From contig NZ_JAGYPF010000001.1 in the NCBI RefSeq assembly GCF_018343535.1, positions 868,001-932,000 of the forward strand: a DNA stretch of 64,000 nucleotides. Reading direction: 5' to 3'. A model generated the notes under the pieces. It saw nothing but the letters and a program-made list of their open reading frames with translations, ran no database searches and was not told where the DNA came from. Position numbers and translations under genes: made by a program. Numbering within the stretch: position 1 is the first letter of the stretch; the number at the start of each line of letters is the position of its first letter. Positions 36,536 to 44,475 of this stretch are shown piece after piece. The DNA comes from Neobacillus rhizophilus. Lineage in GTDB: Bacteria; Bacillota; Bacilli; Bacillales; Cytobacillaceae.

Positions 36536-36553
36536 CTTTTCTCTGCGAGCATA

Positions 36554-39490
36554 TTATTTTTGTTTCGCCTGCTCACTAATAGCTTTACCAGGCACTAAAT
36601 GAGCCGATGCACTTGGTCCAAACCCGCTCCAGCGATATCCAAAAACTTTTTCAAGGCCGTTAGGAATCACATCAGAGAGTCTTTCCCTTTTTGAATACTT
36701 GATTCCTTTTCCAACAGCTTCCACCTTAAATGTATACTTTTTGCCTTGTTTTAGGCCCGTAACGGTATAATGGGTTTCAGCTGTTGTCAATTCCGCATTA
36801 ATTGGTGTAAATACAGCTCCTTCTGACTTAATTGGCTGCCCGTTTACATAAACGCGGTACCCGATCACATCTTGATTCTTTGCAGTAGCCTTGTTCCAGG
36901 AAAGTGAAACGCTGGTACCATCCGTTCCAATCTCGGCTTTTAACCCACCGGCAAATGATGGAGCACCAATTGCGTACGGAACAGCGGTTTCAACTTCCAA
37001 AGAGGATCCGTATTTTGATTTATTACCTGCAAGGTCGACAGCCTCTACCTCCACCAAATATTTTGTACCTGGCTGAAGATTGGTTAAGGTATAATTGCTG
37101 GATTCCGCAAACCCATGCAGTTCCCCATTTGCATAAACATTATAGCCGGCGATGCCGGTATCATCACTCGCAGATTCCCAATCTAGTGATGCCCAGGTGA
37201 ATCCTGGGTAAACCACTTCTGCTGCTTTGCCACTAAAGGTTTCGCTAGCTGAAATAGTGGTTTGCTGCTCTTTGATCTGAGTGTTCTCAGGAACCACCGG
37301 CGCTGTCACATCTGCTGTTCCATTAGTCTTCACGGCAATTTCTGGACCATCAGAAGTACGATTTCCTATTGCATCGGCAGCTTCTACTTTAAAGGTATAC
37401 TCCTTAGCTGGCGTTAAACCGGACACAGTGTAGCTTGAGTCTTTGGTGGTGGTGTAATTTGTGCCGATTTTCTTTCCATCTTTAAAGATGGTGTAGCCTG
37501 TGACCCTAGTATTGTCGGAGGCTCCGTCCCAATTCAGAGTAACGCTCTTCCCATCCTCTGACGATACTGCTTCTACAGCTTTGCTATTAGACCATTCTGG
37601 TCTTTGAGCAGCATCTTCTGGTGCCCCTGTAGTATTTTCAAAGACAAGTCCCGTTGAATTTGTAATTCTCCATGGGTTGCCGCCATTATCCTTGACGTTT
37701 GTAAAAGATACATTTTTAAAAGTAAAATCTTTTGCGTAATCCATTTTAACGGAATAAACATTGTCAAATTTAACATTTTCAAAGGTAATATTTTCGTGAT
37801 AGACTTCCCCTACATCATTATTACCTTGGACAAGGATTGCCTGTTTCTTACTGCCGCCTTGATTACGCACTGTCGTATTCTCGACCTTAATATCCTTAAA
37901 TTGAGAAATTTGCTGGGCCGGCTCGTACAGAATAGCTGCATTCGGATCATCATAGGAGGAAGTAAAAACAAACGGACCATCCCCGTCAATGCCTTCTAAA
38001 GCATTATCTCTGAACAGGATTTCTCTTGCTCCGCCCCCCATTGGCGTGTTTGTCTTGGCGCGCAAGCCGACATCTGTTTTATACATGATATTATCTTCTA
38101 CTAAAAAGTCCTGGAACCAGCCTCCAGTATGGCTTCCAGTTACCACTCCGCCATGACCTTCACGGATATAATTGTTAAAAATCCAAGCCTCTCCAGTTGG
38201 CTCTTCTCCTGCGGCTGCCTGTCCCATGCCTGCTGCAAAGTTTATTGCGTCATCTCCGGTATCTACAAAGTTGTTGAAAACCATGATGTGTTGCGAATCA
38301 CCAAACTCAAAGCCGTCGGCATTATTGGCATCGTATGTTTTAGCCGTTGTCCCATTTACCACGATATTTTTACTGTGAAGATTCACAATTCCATGGAAGG
38401 ACGGGTTGAGCTGGGTGAATCCCTCGTAGTACATGCCGTCGACACCACGTACAGTAATCAGGTTGGAACGAGTAGAATAGGCAGATTTTGCATTCATTCC
38501 GTCTACTTGAGCTGCATACGTTTGGTTTGCTGCCAAAATCCCAAATGCTTCATCATGATTTAACGGGCTCATTTTTCCATTTTTTACTGAAACATTCCCT
38601 GTAACTTTAGTGTTGCTCCCTGCCATTAAAAGGGGAAGCTCATTTCCTGCTTCGTCGATTGTTGGAGAACTAGGGTCCTGCTTCCACCCGTTCCCATCAA
38701 TCGTTCCTTTGCCGACAATCCGGATATTCTTTAGGCTTCCGTAATCATACGTATGAGCATTAATTAAGGAATAAGATCGTTCATCCGTTGAGTAGTCGTA
38801 AAGCCAGAAATTTCGGCTGTAGTCTTCAGCGTCGGGTGAACCAAGCAAATACCCATCAACCTGTAGTGTCACATCAGATTTTAGCCAAATTTCTCCGGAG
38901 ATAAATTTCCCGTCCGGAATTAATACTTTCGCTCCAGGTGTTGCTGCATCAATTGCAGCCTGGATCGCTTTAGTATCCTTTGTTTCGTCATTCGGCGTCG
39001 CCCCGAAATCAACAATATTAAAAACCTCCGGTACAGGAGTAGTTTTTCCCGTAATTTTGTTGGAAGGAGCAGATTCGTCACCCTCCGCATTGACGGATGT
39101 CACATAAAATTCATGCGATTTGTTTGGTTTAAGATTTTCAACGGTGAAATTATGAATCAGAATATCTACGTGGAAACCGTCCTTATCGATATTCTTATAG
39201 AAATTATCGATATAGGCTTTTGCAGGGCCGCCATTATCTTTTTGGGCGCTGCCAATTTTCTTGCCATCCATATAAACGTTGAAATCTACGATAGAGCTGT
39301 AATCCTCTGGTTTTTCCCACACAAGGGTGATACTGTCCTCGTCATTAGCAAGGTTTGGGACTTGTAGGTTTACAGGCGATGCAGGTGCACTTCCGGAAGA
39401 TGGTTTTCCGGCATGTGCTGCTGCACCTAGCTGGCTGAATACTAGTAACGATCCTAGAATGGTAGAGATACCTACTTTAAATCTCTTCAA
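36554..39490 (-). CDS. Secreted exo-polygalacturonase (GH28) with Fn3 domains
   Basis: 978 residues; TTG start with AAAGGTGG eight bases upstream. Signal peptide ends near AAAHAGK. Fn3 domain about 38-150, GH28 beta-helix about 155-640 with NADGFEFGDS, DTGDDAINF, GHGG and GLRAK in the expected order, then three Fn3 domains (about 645-960). N-terminal Fn3 plus GH28 is the layout of exo-poly-alpha-galacturonosidases such as Yersinia YeGH28. It releases mono- or digalacturonate from chain ends outside the cell. First gene of the locus, behind a cre-containing promoter. Confidence 0.93.
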   Translation of the reverse strand: MKRFKVGISTILGSLLVFSQLGAAAHAGKPSSGSAPASPVNLQVPNLANDEDSITLVWEKPEDYSSIVDFNVYMDGKKIGSAQKDNGGPAKAYIDNFYKNIDKDGFHVDILIHNFTVENLKPNKSHEFYVTSVNAEGDESAPSNKITGKTTPVPEVFNIVDFGATPNDETKDTKAIQAAIDAATPGAKVLIPDGKFISGEIWLKSDVTLQVDGYLLGSPDAEDYSRNFWLYDYSTDERSYSLINAHTYDYGSLKNIRIVGKGTIDGNGWKQDPSSPTIDEAGNELPLLMAGSNTKVTGNVSVKNGKMSPLNHDEAFGILAANQTYAAQVDGMNAKSAYSTRSNLITVRGVDGMYYEGFTQLNPSFHGIVNLHSKNIVVNGTTAKTYDANNADGFEFGDSQHIMVFNNFVDTGDDAINFAAGMGQAAAGEEPTGEAWIFNNYIREGHGGVVTGSHTGGWFQDFLVEDNIMYKTDVGLRAKTNTPMGGGAREILFRDNALEGIDGDGPFVFTSSYDDPNAAILYEPAQQISQFKDIKVENTTVRNQGGSKKQAILVQGNNDVGEVYHENITFENVKFDNVYSVKMDYAKDFTFKNVSFTNVKDNGGNPWRITNSTGLVFENTTGAPEDAAQRPEWSNSKAVEAVSSEDGKSVTLNWDGASDNTRVTGYTIFKDGKKIGTNYTTTKDSSYTVSGLTPAKEYTFKVEAADAIGNRTSDGPEIAVKTNGTADVTAPVVPENTQIKEQQTTISASETFSGKAAEVVYPGFTWASLDWESASDDTGIAGYNVYANGELHGFAESSNYTLTNLQPGTKYLVEVEAVDLAGNKSKYGSSLEVETAVPYAIGAPSFAGGLKAEIGTDGTSVSLSWNKATAKNQDVIGYRVYVNGQPIKSEGAVFTPINAELTTAETHYTVTGLKQGKKYTFKVEAVGKGIKYSKRERLSDVIPNGLEKVFGYRWSGFGPSASAHLVPGKAISEQAKQK

Positions 39491-39572
39491 CTATGTTTCC
39501 ACCTTTCATATGATTTTTGTGAAACAACTTTTTCTCCCTCCTTCCCCCCTTTTTCCTTTTAACATGCTAACC

Positions 39573-39601
39573 ATTATAATTGAAACCGCTTTCTAAGATA
39601 A
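39573..39601 (-). promoter_or_regulatory. cre-containing promoter of the exo-polygalacturonase gene
   Basis: Minus strand: -35 TTATCT (39596-39601), 17-base spacer, -10 TATAAT (39573-39578). AGAAAGCGGTTTCA (39581-39594) fits the CcpA cre consensus and fills the spacer, three bases from the -10 exactly as at 30.79 kb. The rest of the gap 39491-39823 holds the CcdC promoter area and a short TGACTAAAGTCA palindrome. Confidence 0.75.
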
Positions 39602-39823
39602 TCAAATATTTTTAGATTTTTCTAAAATTTCTTTATGAATTTGTGTTTTTTTCAGTGTCCTCTTTGCCCAATGCCTTCTAAATTTCAAAAATAATGACTA
39701 AAGTCATATATCACTATTGACGAAGGTGACTATATTTGAATTTCCGGTGACCTTATAATCAAGTTGTAAATAAGAAAAACAAAATTAAATTGAAAATAAG
39801 CTCACAGAAAAGGAGAATGAAAG

Positions 39824-40321
39824 ATGAACGGATTAGCAATGTATGGAATATTTTTTGTGATTTTTGGATTGGTATTTTGGAGACGTACGAGGGCGATGGT
39901 TCGTCCGGTTCAAGGGTCGGGGATCAAAATATTGCTCCCGATGCTCTTTTTACTTCCAGGGTTTTCCGCACTTTTACAATTTCAATTGCACTTAAAAGTT
40001 TGGGAAGTTGGCGTTGCAGCTTTAATCGGAGTATTGCTTGCAGTTCCGCTTATTTTTACAACCAACTATGAAATTCGTCAGGACGGAAAGATTTATGCAC
40101 AAAAAAATAAAACCTTTTTTATTGCATTGATTGCCGTTCTAGTAATTCGAATCGCTTTAAGACAATTTATTTCCGGCATCGATCCAATCAGTTTAAGTAT
40201 GCTTTTCTTTACAGTTGCTGTTGGCTATGTTGTTCCTTGGAGAATTATTTCCTTTATTAAATTTAGAAAGGTAAAACAGTCACAAATGCTTGGCGAAGAG
40301 ATCGTAACGATTAAAGCATAA
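39824..40321 (+). CDS. ccdC: CcdC-family membrane protein
   Basis: 165 residues with about five membrane spans (MYGIFFVIFGLVFWRR; ILLPMLFLLPGFSALLQF; and others), matching the CcdC protein encoded beside ccdA in Bacillus, where it is annotated in cytochrome c biogenesis although its exact job is unclear. AAAAGGAG is well placed before the ATG. No ccdA neighbour here. It has its own terminator and is followed 250 bases later by the selenoprotein pair. Confidence 0.75.
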   Translation: MNGLAMYGIFFVIFGLVFWRRTRAMVRPVQGSGIKILLPMLFLLPGFSALLQFQLHLKVWEVGVAALIGVLLAVPLIFTTNYEIRQDGKIYAQKNKTFFIALIAVLVIRIALRQFISGIDPISLSMLFFTVAVGYVVPWRIISFIKFRKVKQSQMLGEEIVTIKA

Positions 40322-40336
40322 CTTTATCTTAGCAAT

Positions 40337-40373
40337 CTGGGCAGGACATTTTATCAATGAATGTCGTGCCCAG
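40337..40373 (+). terminator. Terminator of the CcdC-like gene
   Basis: CTGGGCAGGACATT with AATGTCGTGCCCAG then TTTATTTT. It separates this gene from the selenoprotein operon. Confidence 0.9.
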
Positions 40374-40570
40374 TTTATTTTACTTTATTCATCTAATCAG
40401 TTTTTCAAAAAATAGGAAAATGAATTAATCCGTAAAAAACAACTGATACTTTGCTATCAGAAAGTTTTTCTTGCTATTTTTTTGCCATTAACTAATTTTG
40501 GGATAAGGCAGATGGGACATGGGAATAATGAAAAGTGTTCGTGAAACATAACAGGAAAGGAGTGATTTAC

Positions 40571-41071
40571 ATGCCACAAGGAGCTACTGAAACCAGCACC
40601 TTAAAGGTTGGTGACCAAGCACCTGATTTCACCTTGGAAGCACATGGCGGCCGCAGGGTTACTTTGAGTGAATTCCGCGGAACAAAAAATGTATTTCTTT
40701 GTTTTTATCCTCTAGATTGGACCCCGGTTTGAGGCGCGCAAATGCCTTCTTACGAGGATGATTTACCTCGTTTTGAGGAGTTTGATACCCAGGTCTTGGG
40801 TATTTCAGTTGATAGTGTTCACAGTCATGACGCATGGCAAAAATCAATTGGCGGAATTTCATACCCGCTTTGTTCCGATTTCTATCCGCATGGGGAAGTT
40901 TCGGAAAAATATGGAGTCCTTCGCAAAAACAAAGGCGAACCTGCATATGGGGCTTCAGAGCGTGCCCTGTTTATCATTGATAAAGAAGGTATCGTCCAGT
41001 GGATTGATGTCCATCCAATTGATCGGCAGCCTGATAATGAAGAGTTGTTTGATGTTCTGCGAAAACTTTAA
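40571..41071 (+). CDS. Selenocysteine-containing peroxiredoxin (in-frame TGA = Sec54)
   Basis: 166 residues if TGA at 40730-40732 is read as selenocysteine. ATG at 40571 follows AAAGGAGTG. The thioredoxin fold starts LKVGDQAPDFTLEAHGGRRV, a standard AhpC/TSA opening, and the active site reads PLDWTPV-U-GAQM: Pro, Thr three before, and Sec exactly in the PxxxTxxC frame of peroxidatic cysteine. The frame continues with normal Prx sequence (VLGISVDSVHSHDAWQKSIG, YPLCSDF with a candidate resolving Cys, ERALFIIDKEGIVQWIDV). A hairpin at 40752-40771 can serve as SECIS. Role: peroxide reduction with thiol donors. Likely co-transcribed with the next selenoprotein (36-base gap). A random nonsense mutation would not be expected precisely here, with intact downstream coding. 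Confidence 0.9.
40752..40771 (+). promoter_or_regulatory. Candidate bacterial SECIS of the peroxiredoxin
   Basis: Perfect six-base stem ACGAGG/CCTCGT with an eight-base loop ATGATTTA. The stem begins 19 bases after the TGA and the loop 25 bases after it, within the window usual for bacterial SECIS elements; the loop carries a G as SelB recognition requires. Confidence 0.7.
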
Positions 41072-41107
41072 ATGTTTATAAGAGAGTAGAAAATAAGGAG
41101 GATGGGT

Positions 41108-41812
41108 ATGGAACTCTCAAGAAAAGCCATCCCATATACACCTAGCAGTAAACCGCTACATGAAATGACCATTATGATTGTTTCAACTTCTGGCGTCCAT
41201 TTGAAGGAGCAGGAACCTTTTAACACGAATCCCTCAGAAGGAGATGCCACCTTCCGCATTATTCCAGGAGATGTTGATTCCAAGGATTTAATGGTCACCC
41301 ATGCAGCCCCAAAGGAGCATTATAATACAGATGCTCCTAATGAGGATATTAACTGCGTTTTCCCTATCGACCGCCTCAGGGAAATGGTTGATGATGGAGA
41401 CATTGGTGGAGTAGCAGAAAAACATCTAACGATGATGGGCTATTCTATGAGATTGAATAAAATTAATAATGAAACCATTCCCGCGCTGGTAAAAGAAGTT
41501 GTCCGTTCCAAGGCGGATGCAGTACTCTTAACTGCCGGCTGACCGCTCTGTCATCGCACTGTAGTTACAGTGCAGCGCGGCATTGAATCACAGGGAATTC
41601 CTACTACATTAATTACGTTGGATGTTGAACAATCCAGTTTGATGAGACCACCTCGTGCGATCCATCCAGTTGGATTCGAATTCGGCCATTCATTGGGAAA
41701 GCCTCATGATAAAGTAACACAAATGAAAGTATTACTGGCAGCACTGGCAGAGTTAAATGAAAGACAAGAGCCGGGGCACATTCATGATGCTCATTTTCCA
41801 ACATATAATTGA
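41108..41812 (+). CDS. PrdB/GrdB-like selenoprotein (in-frame TGA = Sec145)
   Basis: 234 residues if TGA at 41540-41542 is read as selenocysteine. ATG 41108 lies six bases after AGGAGG (an ATG two codons upstream sits on the SD). Similar in size and layout to PrdB, the selenoprotein subunit of D-proline reductase in the glycine/betaine/sarcosine/D-proline reductase family: PSEGDATFRIIPGDVDSKDL and VTHAAPKEHYNTDAPNEDIN, then DAVLLTAG-U-PLCHRTVVTVQRGIE, a Sec-x-x-Cys motif (Cys148), and a conserved tail with RPPRAIHPVGFEFGHSLGKP. A strong SECIS-like hairpin follows the TGA. No prdA or grd partner genes are present, so it is unlikely to be an amino-acid reductase as such; a redox role with the neighbouring peroxiredoxin is inferred. 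Confidence 0.9.
41543..41580 (+). promoter_or_regulatory. Candidate bacterial SECIS of the PrdB-like selenoprotein
   Basis: Immediately after the TGA, outer arms CCGC (41543-41546) and GCGG (41577-41580) can pair; the upper stem GCACTG/CAGTGC (41556-41561 with 41568-41573) closes a six-base loop TAGTTA containing a G. The loop starts 20 bases after the TGA. Confidence 0.8.
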
Positions 41813-41821
41813 AGCAAAGAA

Positions 41822-41848
41822 GGGTCCGCAGCTGCCGGCCCTTTTTCA
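41822..41848 (+). terminator. Terminator of the selenoprotein operon
   Basis: GGGTCCGCAGCTGCCGGCCC hairpin then CTTTTTC, ten bases past the stop. Confidence 0.8.
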
Positions 41849-41969
41849 AGTTGTATTTCGGACTCCAACTTGTTGGGTTCAAGCATTGCGATTAACCGGG
41901 ATTCGGGCACTACCTCCCTTTTTTCAATCGGTTTTGTCCGAAGGTTGGTCAGGTTCCGGCTTTTTTCGT

Positions 41970-43481
41970 TTAGTGTTGAACCTGCTTTTGCTGCTCCATT
42001 ACCTTCTTATGTGAAGGAAGGAGGAAAGTAGCCAGTAAATTTGCAATTGCGATAAAGAACACGAGAATAAACACAAGGTGCATACCATGAGCGAGAGCCT
42101 CTTGAATCAACGTCATGACGTTTGCAGGAAGTTTATTGACAGCTTCTGAGCTTAAGAGACTGTTAATATTGCCGCCTCCGCTCCATGCTCCGTTTGAATG
42201 TTCTTTTCCAAACTGAATGAGTGAGTTGTTAAAAATAGTTCCAAACACAGCAATTCCTACCGTTTGTCCGATTGACCTGGTAAATGAGTTAGAAGCGGTT
42301 GCCGCCCCACGCATTTGCCAGCCTACTGCTGCTTGAACAAGTACAGTTGTCGGGGTTGTCGCGTAACCCATACCAAGACCGATAACAATCATAATCCCTA
42401 CAAAATACCAATATGGGGAATCAAGTTCCACAGCCAGTAACCATGTTCCGCCAAGGGCAATCAAAACAGCACCAATGACTGCAGTTAACTTGGAGCCGAT
42501 TTTGTACATATAACGTCCGGCAAAAGTGGCACCTAAAGGCCATGCAATCGACATTGGCATCAGTGTAAGCCCTGAGCTTGTCGCACTATGTCCAAGAATA
42601 GTTTGAATCCACATTGGCAAATAAACATTCACTCCTATAAGTACAGCACTTACCAGAAAACCGATAAAATTTGAAACAAGAATGACCGGAATCTTGAATA
42701 ACGATGGCGGAAGCATCGGTTCCTTCACCTTGGTTTCAATAAAGCCAAACAGCACAATAAAGATCACCGCAACAGCAAACAGCATATAAATTGCAGCTGA
42801 ATTCCATGCATACTTTTGCCCTGGACCCGCATTTAGCAATGCATATAAAAGAGTCGAAATCCCGATTGTAAACGTAACGGCCCCAAGATAATCAACTTTA
42901 CGTTCCTTTTTCAATTCAACTGTTTCGTGGAAGAAGAAGGTGATTAAGACTATGGACACTAACCCAACCGGTAAATTAATGTAGAAAATCCACCGCCAGC
43001 TGATTTGGTCGACGAAGAATCCGCCTACCAATGGACCGAGAAGTCCCGCAATTCCCCAAATTGAGCTAAAAACTCCCTGCATTTTTGCACGCTGCTCTCC
43101 AGGGTAAAGGTCACCGATAATCGTAAAGGTTAACGGCATCACCGCACCTGCTCCAATTCCTTGAAAAGCACGGAACCAAATTAATTGATGCATCGTCTGA
43201 GCAGCTCCTGACAACATCGAGCCAGCTACAAACAAAATAACCCCTGTCATAAAAACTTTCTTTCGGCCGAATAAGTCAGCTAATTTTCCGTAAATCGGTG
43301 TTGTTACAGACGTGGTGAGAGTATAGATGGCAAACACCCAGCTGATTAATCTTAACCCGCTAAGGTCACTGACAATCCGCGGCATTGCGGTACTGACAAC
43401 CGTAACATCAATGGCGACGAGCAAAATCGCAACCAGCATCGCAACAGTAACCATTTTACGATTCGTAGTTGTTTTTGGCAT
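41970..43481 (-). CDS. DHA2-family (14-span) MFS drug exporter
   Basis: 503 residues with about fourteen membrane spans; EmrB/QacA-type proton antiporter. Motif A is GKLADLFGRKKVFM between spans 2 and 3, and motif C lies in GIAGLLGPLVGGFFVDQISWRWIFYINLP. GGAG is placed nine bases before the ATG. It is divergent from the marR-type gene and shares its operator region, the usual layout for substrate-induced efflux. Substrate unknown. Confidence 0.93.
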   Translation of the reverse strand: MPKTTTNRKMVTVAMLVAILLVAIDVTVVSTAMPRIVSDLSGLRLISWVFAIYTLTTSVTTPIYGKLADLFGRKKVFMTGVILFVAGSMLSGAAQTMHQLIWFRAFQGIGAGAVMPLTFTIIGDLYPGEQRAKMQGVFSSIWGIAGLLGPLVGGFFVDQISWRWIFYINLPVGLVSIVLITFFFHETVELKKERKVDYLGAVTFTIGISTLLYALLNAGPGQKYAWNSAAIYMLFAVAVIFIVLFGFIETKVKEPMLPPSLFKIPVILVSNFIGFLVSAVLIGVNVYLPMWIQTILGHSATSSGLTLMPMSIAWPLGATFAGRYMYKIGSKLTAVIGAVLIALGGTWLLAVELDSPYWYFVGIMIVIGLGMGYATTPTTVLVQAAVGWQMRGAATASNSFTRSIGQTVGIAVFGTIFNNSLIQFGKEHSNGAWSGGGNINSLLSSEAVNKLPANVMTLIQEALAHGMHLVFILVFFIAIANLLATFLLPSHKKVMEQQKQVQH

Positions 43482-43531
43482 GTTTCATGTCTCCTTATAA
43501 TCTGCATAAATCGAGAAAATTCCTTGTTTGT

Positions 43532-43606
43532 CAAGTTGTTGACTAAAATAGTGTAAGTTATCATTGCATTTTAGTCAACAACTTGACTAAAATTATAAAT
43601 AGTCAA
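43532..43606. promoter_or_regulatory. MarR-type operator region between exporter and regulator genes
   Basis: Perfect 18-base inverted repeat: CAAGTTGTTGACTAAAAT at 43532-43549 and its complement at 43568-43585, 18 bases apart. A second pair TTGACTA/TAGTCAA spans 43583-43606. Each TTGACT can serve as a -35: for the exporter with -10 TACACT (17-base spacer) and for the regulator with ATATAA. Binding would block both divergent promoters. Confidence 0.8.
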
Positions 43607-43622
43607 TATAACGGAGGTCTAT

Positions 43623-44054
43623 ATGGATAATTTAAAAACAAACATTACATTAGATTTTATGAGAATATCCAATTTATTAAGCAGATATGGAGCAAAAATG
43701 GTCTCCGATGTTGGATTGACCAGCATACAGCAATGGGTGATTCTAAGGACCATCATTCAAAAGGGAAGTATTTCCATCGGTGAACTTAAAGATGAAATGC
43801 TTGTCACGAAACAAAATATGACAGGAATGATCAACCGGTTGCAGCAATCCAATTTAGTAACACTATATCAAGACCCTGAGGATAAAAGACGAACTCGTGT
43901 GAAAATAACGGAGGAAGGACTCCGAGTCTATGAGCAATTGAGTTCTTTACGAAACGATTTTAATGCCCAGACTTATCATATTTATAATGACCAAGAAATA
44001 ATGGTTTTAAGCGATTTGCTTAGCAGGCTTGTGGAGCATTTGAAAGAGGATTAA
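43623..44054 (+). CDS. MarR-family transcriptional regulator
   Basis: 143 residues with a winged helix-turn-helix: LTSIQQWVILRTIIQKGSIS, recognition helix VTKQNMTGMINRLQQS and wing DPEDKRRTRVKITEEG. Acidic C-terminal dimerisation helix. CGGAGG precedes the ATG. The divergent operator indicates that it represses the exporter and itself. Confidence 0.93.
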   Translation: MDNLKTNITLDFMRISNLLSRYGAKMVSDVGLTSIQQWVILRTIIQKGSISIGELKDEMLVTKQNMTGMINRLQQSNLVTLYQDPEDKRRTRVKITEEGLRVYEQLSSLRNDFNAQTYHIYNDQEIMVLSDLLSRLVEHLKED

Positions 44055-44069
44055 GGTGGGCAGAAAAAA

Positions 44070-44100
44070 AGACTGCAGGTGCGGAAACACCGTACAGTCT
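44070..44100. terminator. Terminator between MarR-type and FbpA-like genes
   Basis: AGACTG...CAGTCT outer stem with an inner GGTG/CACC stem; the T-run (seven) is on the minus strand, so it serves chiefly the FbpA-like gene. Confidence 0.8.
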
Positions 44101-44114
44101 AAAAAATTTAAAAC

Positions 44115-44297
44115 CTATATTATTTGAATAGAGCCGAACTCACCGTGAGGATGGTTTACTAATTTATATCTTCTGTATTCAGATTCTAGCTTTCTTAGTG
44201 TCATTCCATAAAGCTGTTGATCTTCTTTATTATATACGTTAAGGAAAATTAGTTTATTAATAAGTTTTTGTCGCTTTTTTTCGTCGTTATTTCTCAT
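44115..44297 (-). CDS. FbpA-like small basic protein
   Basis: 60 residues from ATG 44297 (AAAGGAG eight bases upstream; the ATG three codons earlier overlaps the spacer). MRNNDEKKRQKLINKLIFLN, YNKEDQQLYGMTLRKLESEYRR resemble the Fur-regulated basic protein FbpA family of Bacillus, which helps the FsrA small RNA in the iron-sparing response. The -10 TATAAT upstream is flanked by two ATTATCA half-sites, compatible with Fur control. Confidence 0.7.
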   Translation of the reverse strand: MRNNDEKKRQKLINKLIFLNVYNKEDQQLYGMTLRKLESEYRRYKLVNHPHGEFGSIQII

Positions 44298-44441
44298 TAG
44301 AAACACTCCTTTGGTTTTACAAAAGCTTACAGTACCGGTTAGTTGATAATTTTATTATAAACTGATAATTCCTATCTGTAAAGTATGAATTAAAAAATGT
44401 TTACGGAGGGGCACCACCATTCTGGCGTTGCACCAATAAAA

Positions 44442-44464
44442 AAAGACCGGGTGTACCGGTCTTT
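44442..44464 (-). terminator. Terminator of the GerMN lipoprotein gene
   Basis: AAAGACCGGTACACCCGGTC followed by TTTTTTTATTG on the minus strand. Confidence 0.9.
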
Positions 44465-44475
44465 ACTAAAGTAGA

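Noticed and set aside
40571..41812. Two pseudogenes with nonsense mutations, or four short genes
   Set aside because: Both stops are TGA at the catalytic cysteine position, both downstream parts keep family sequence, and there is no SD before the downstream pieces; recoding explains this better.
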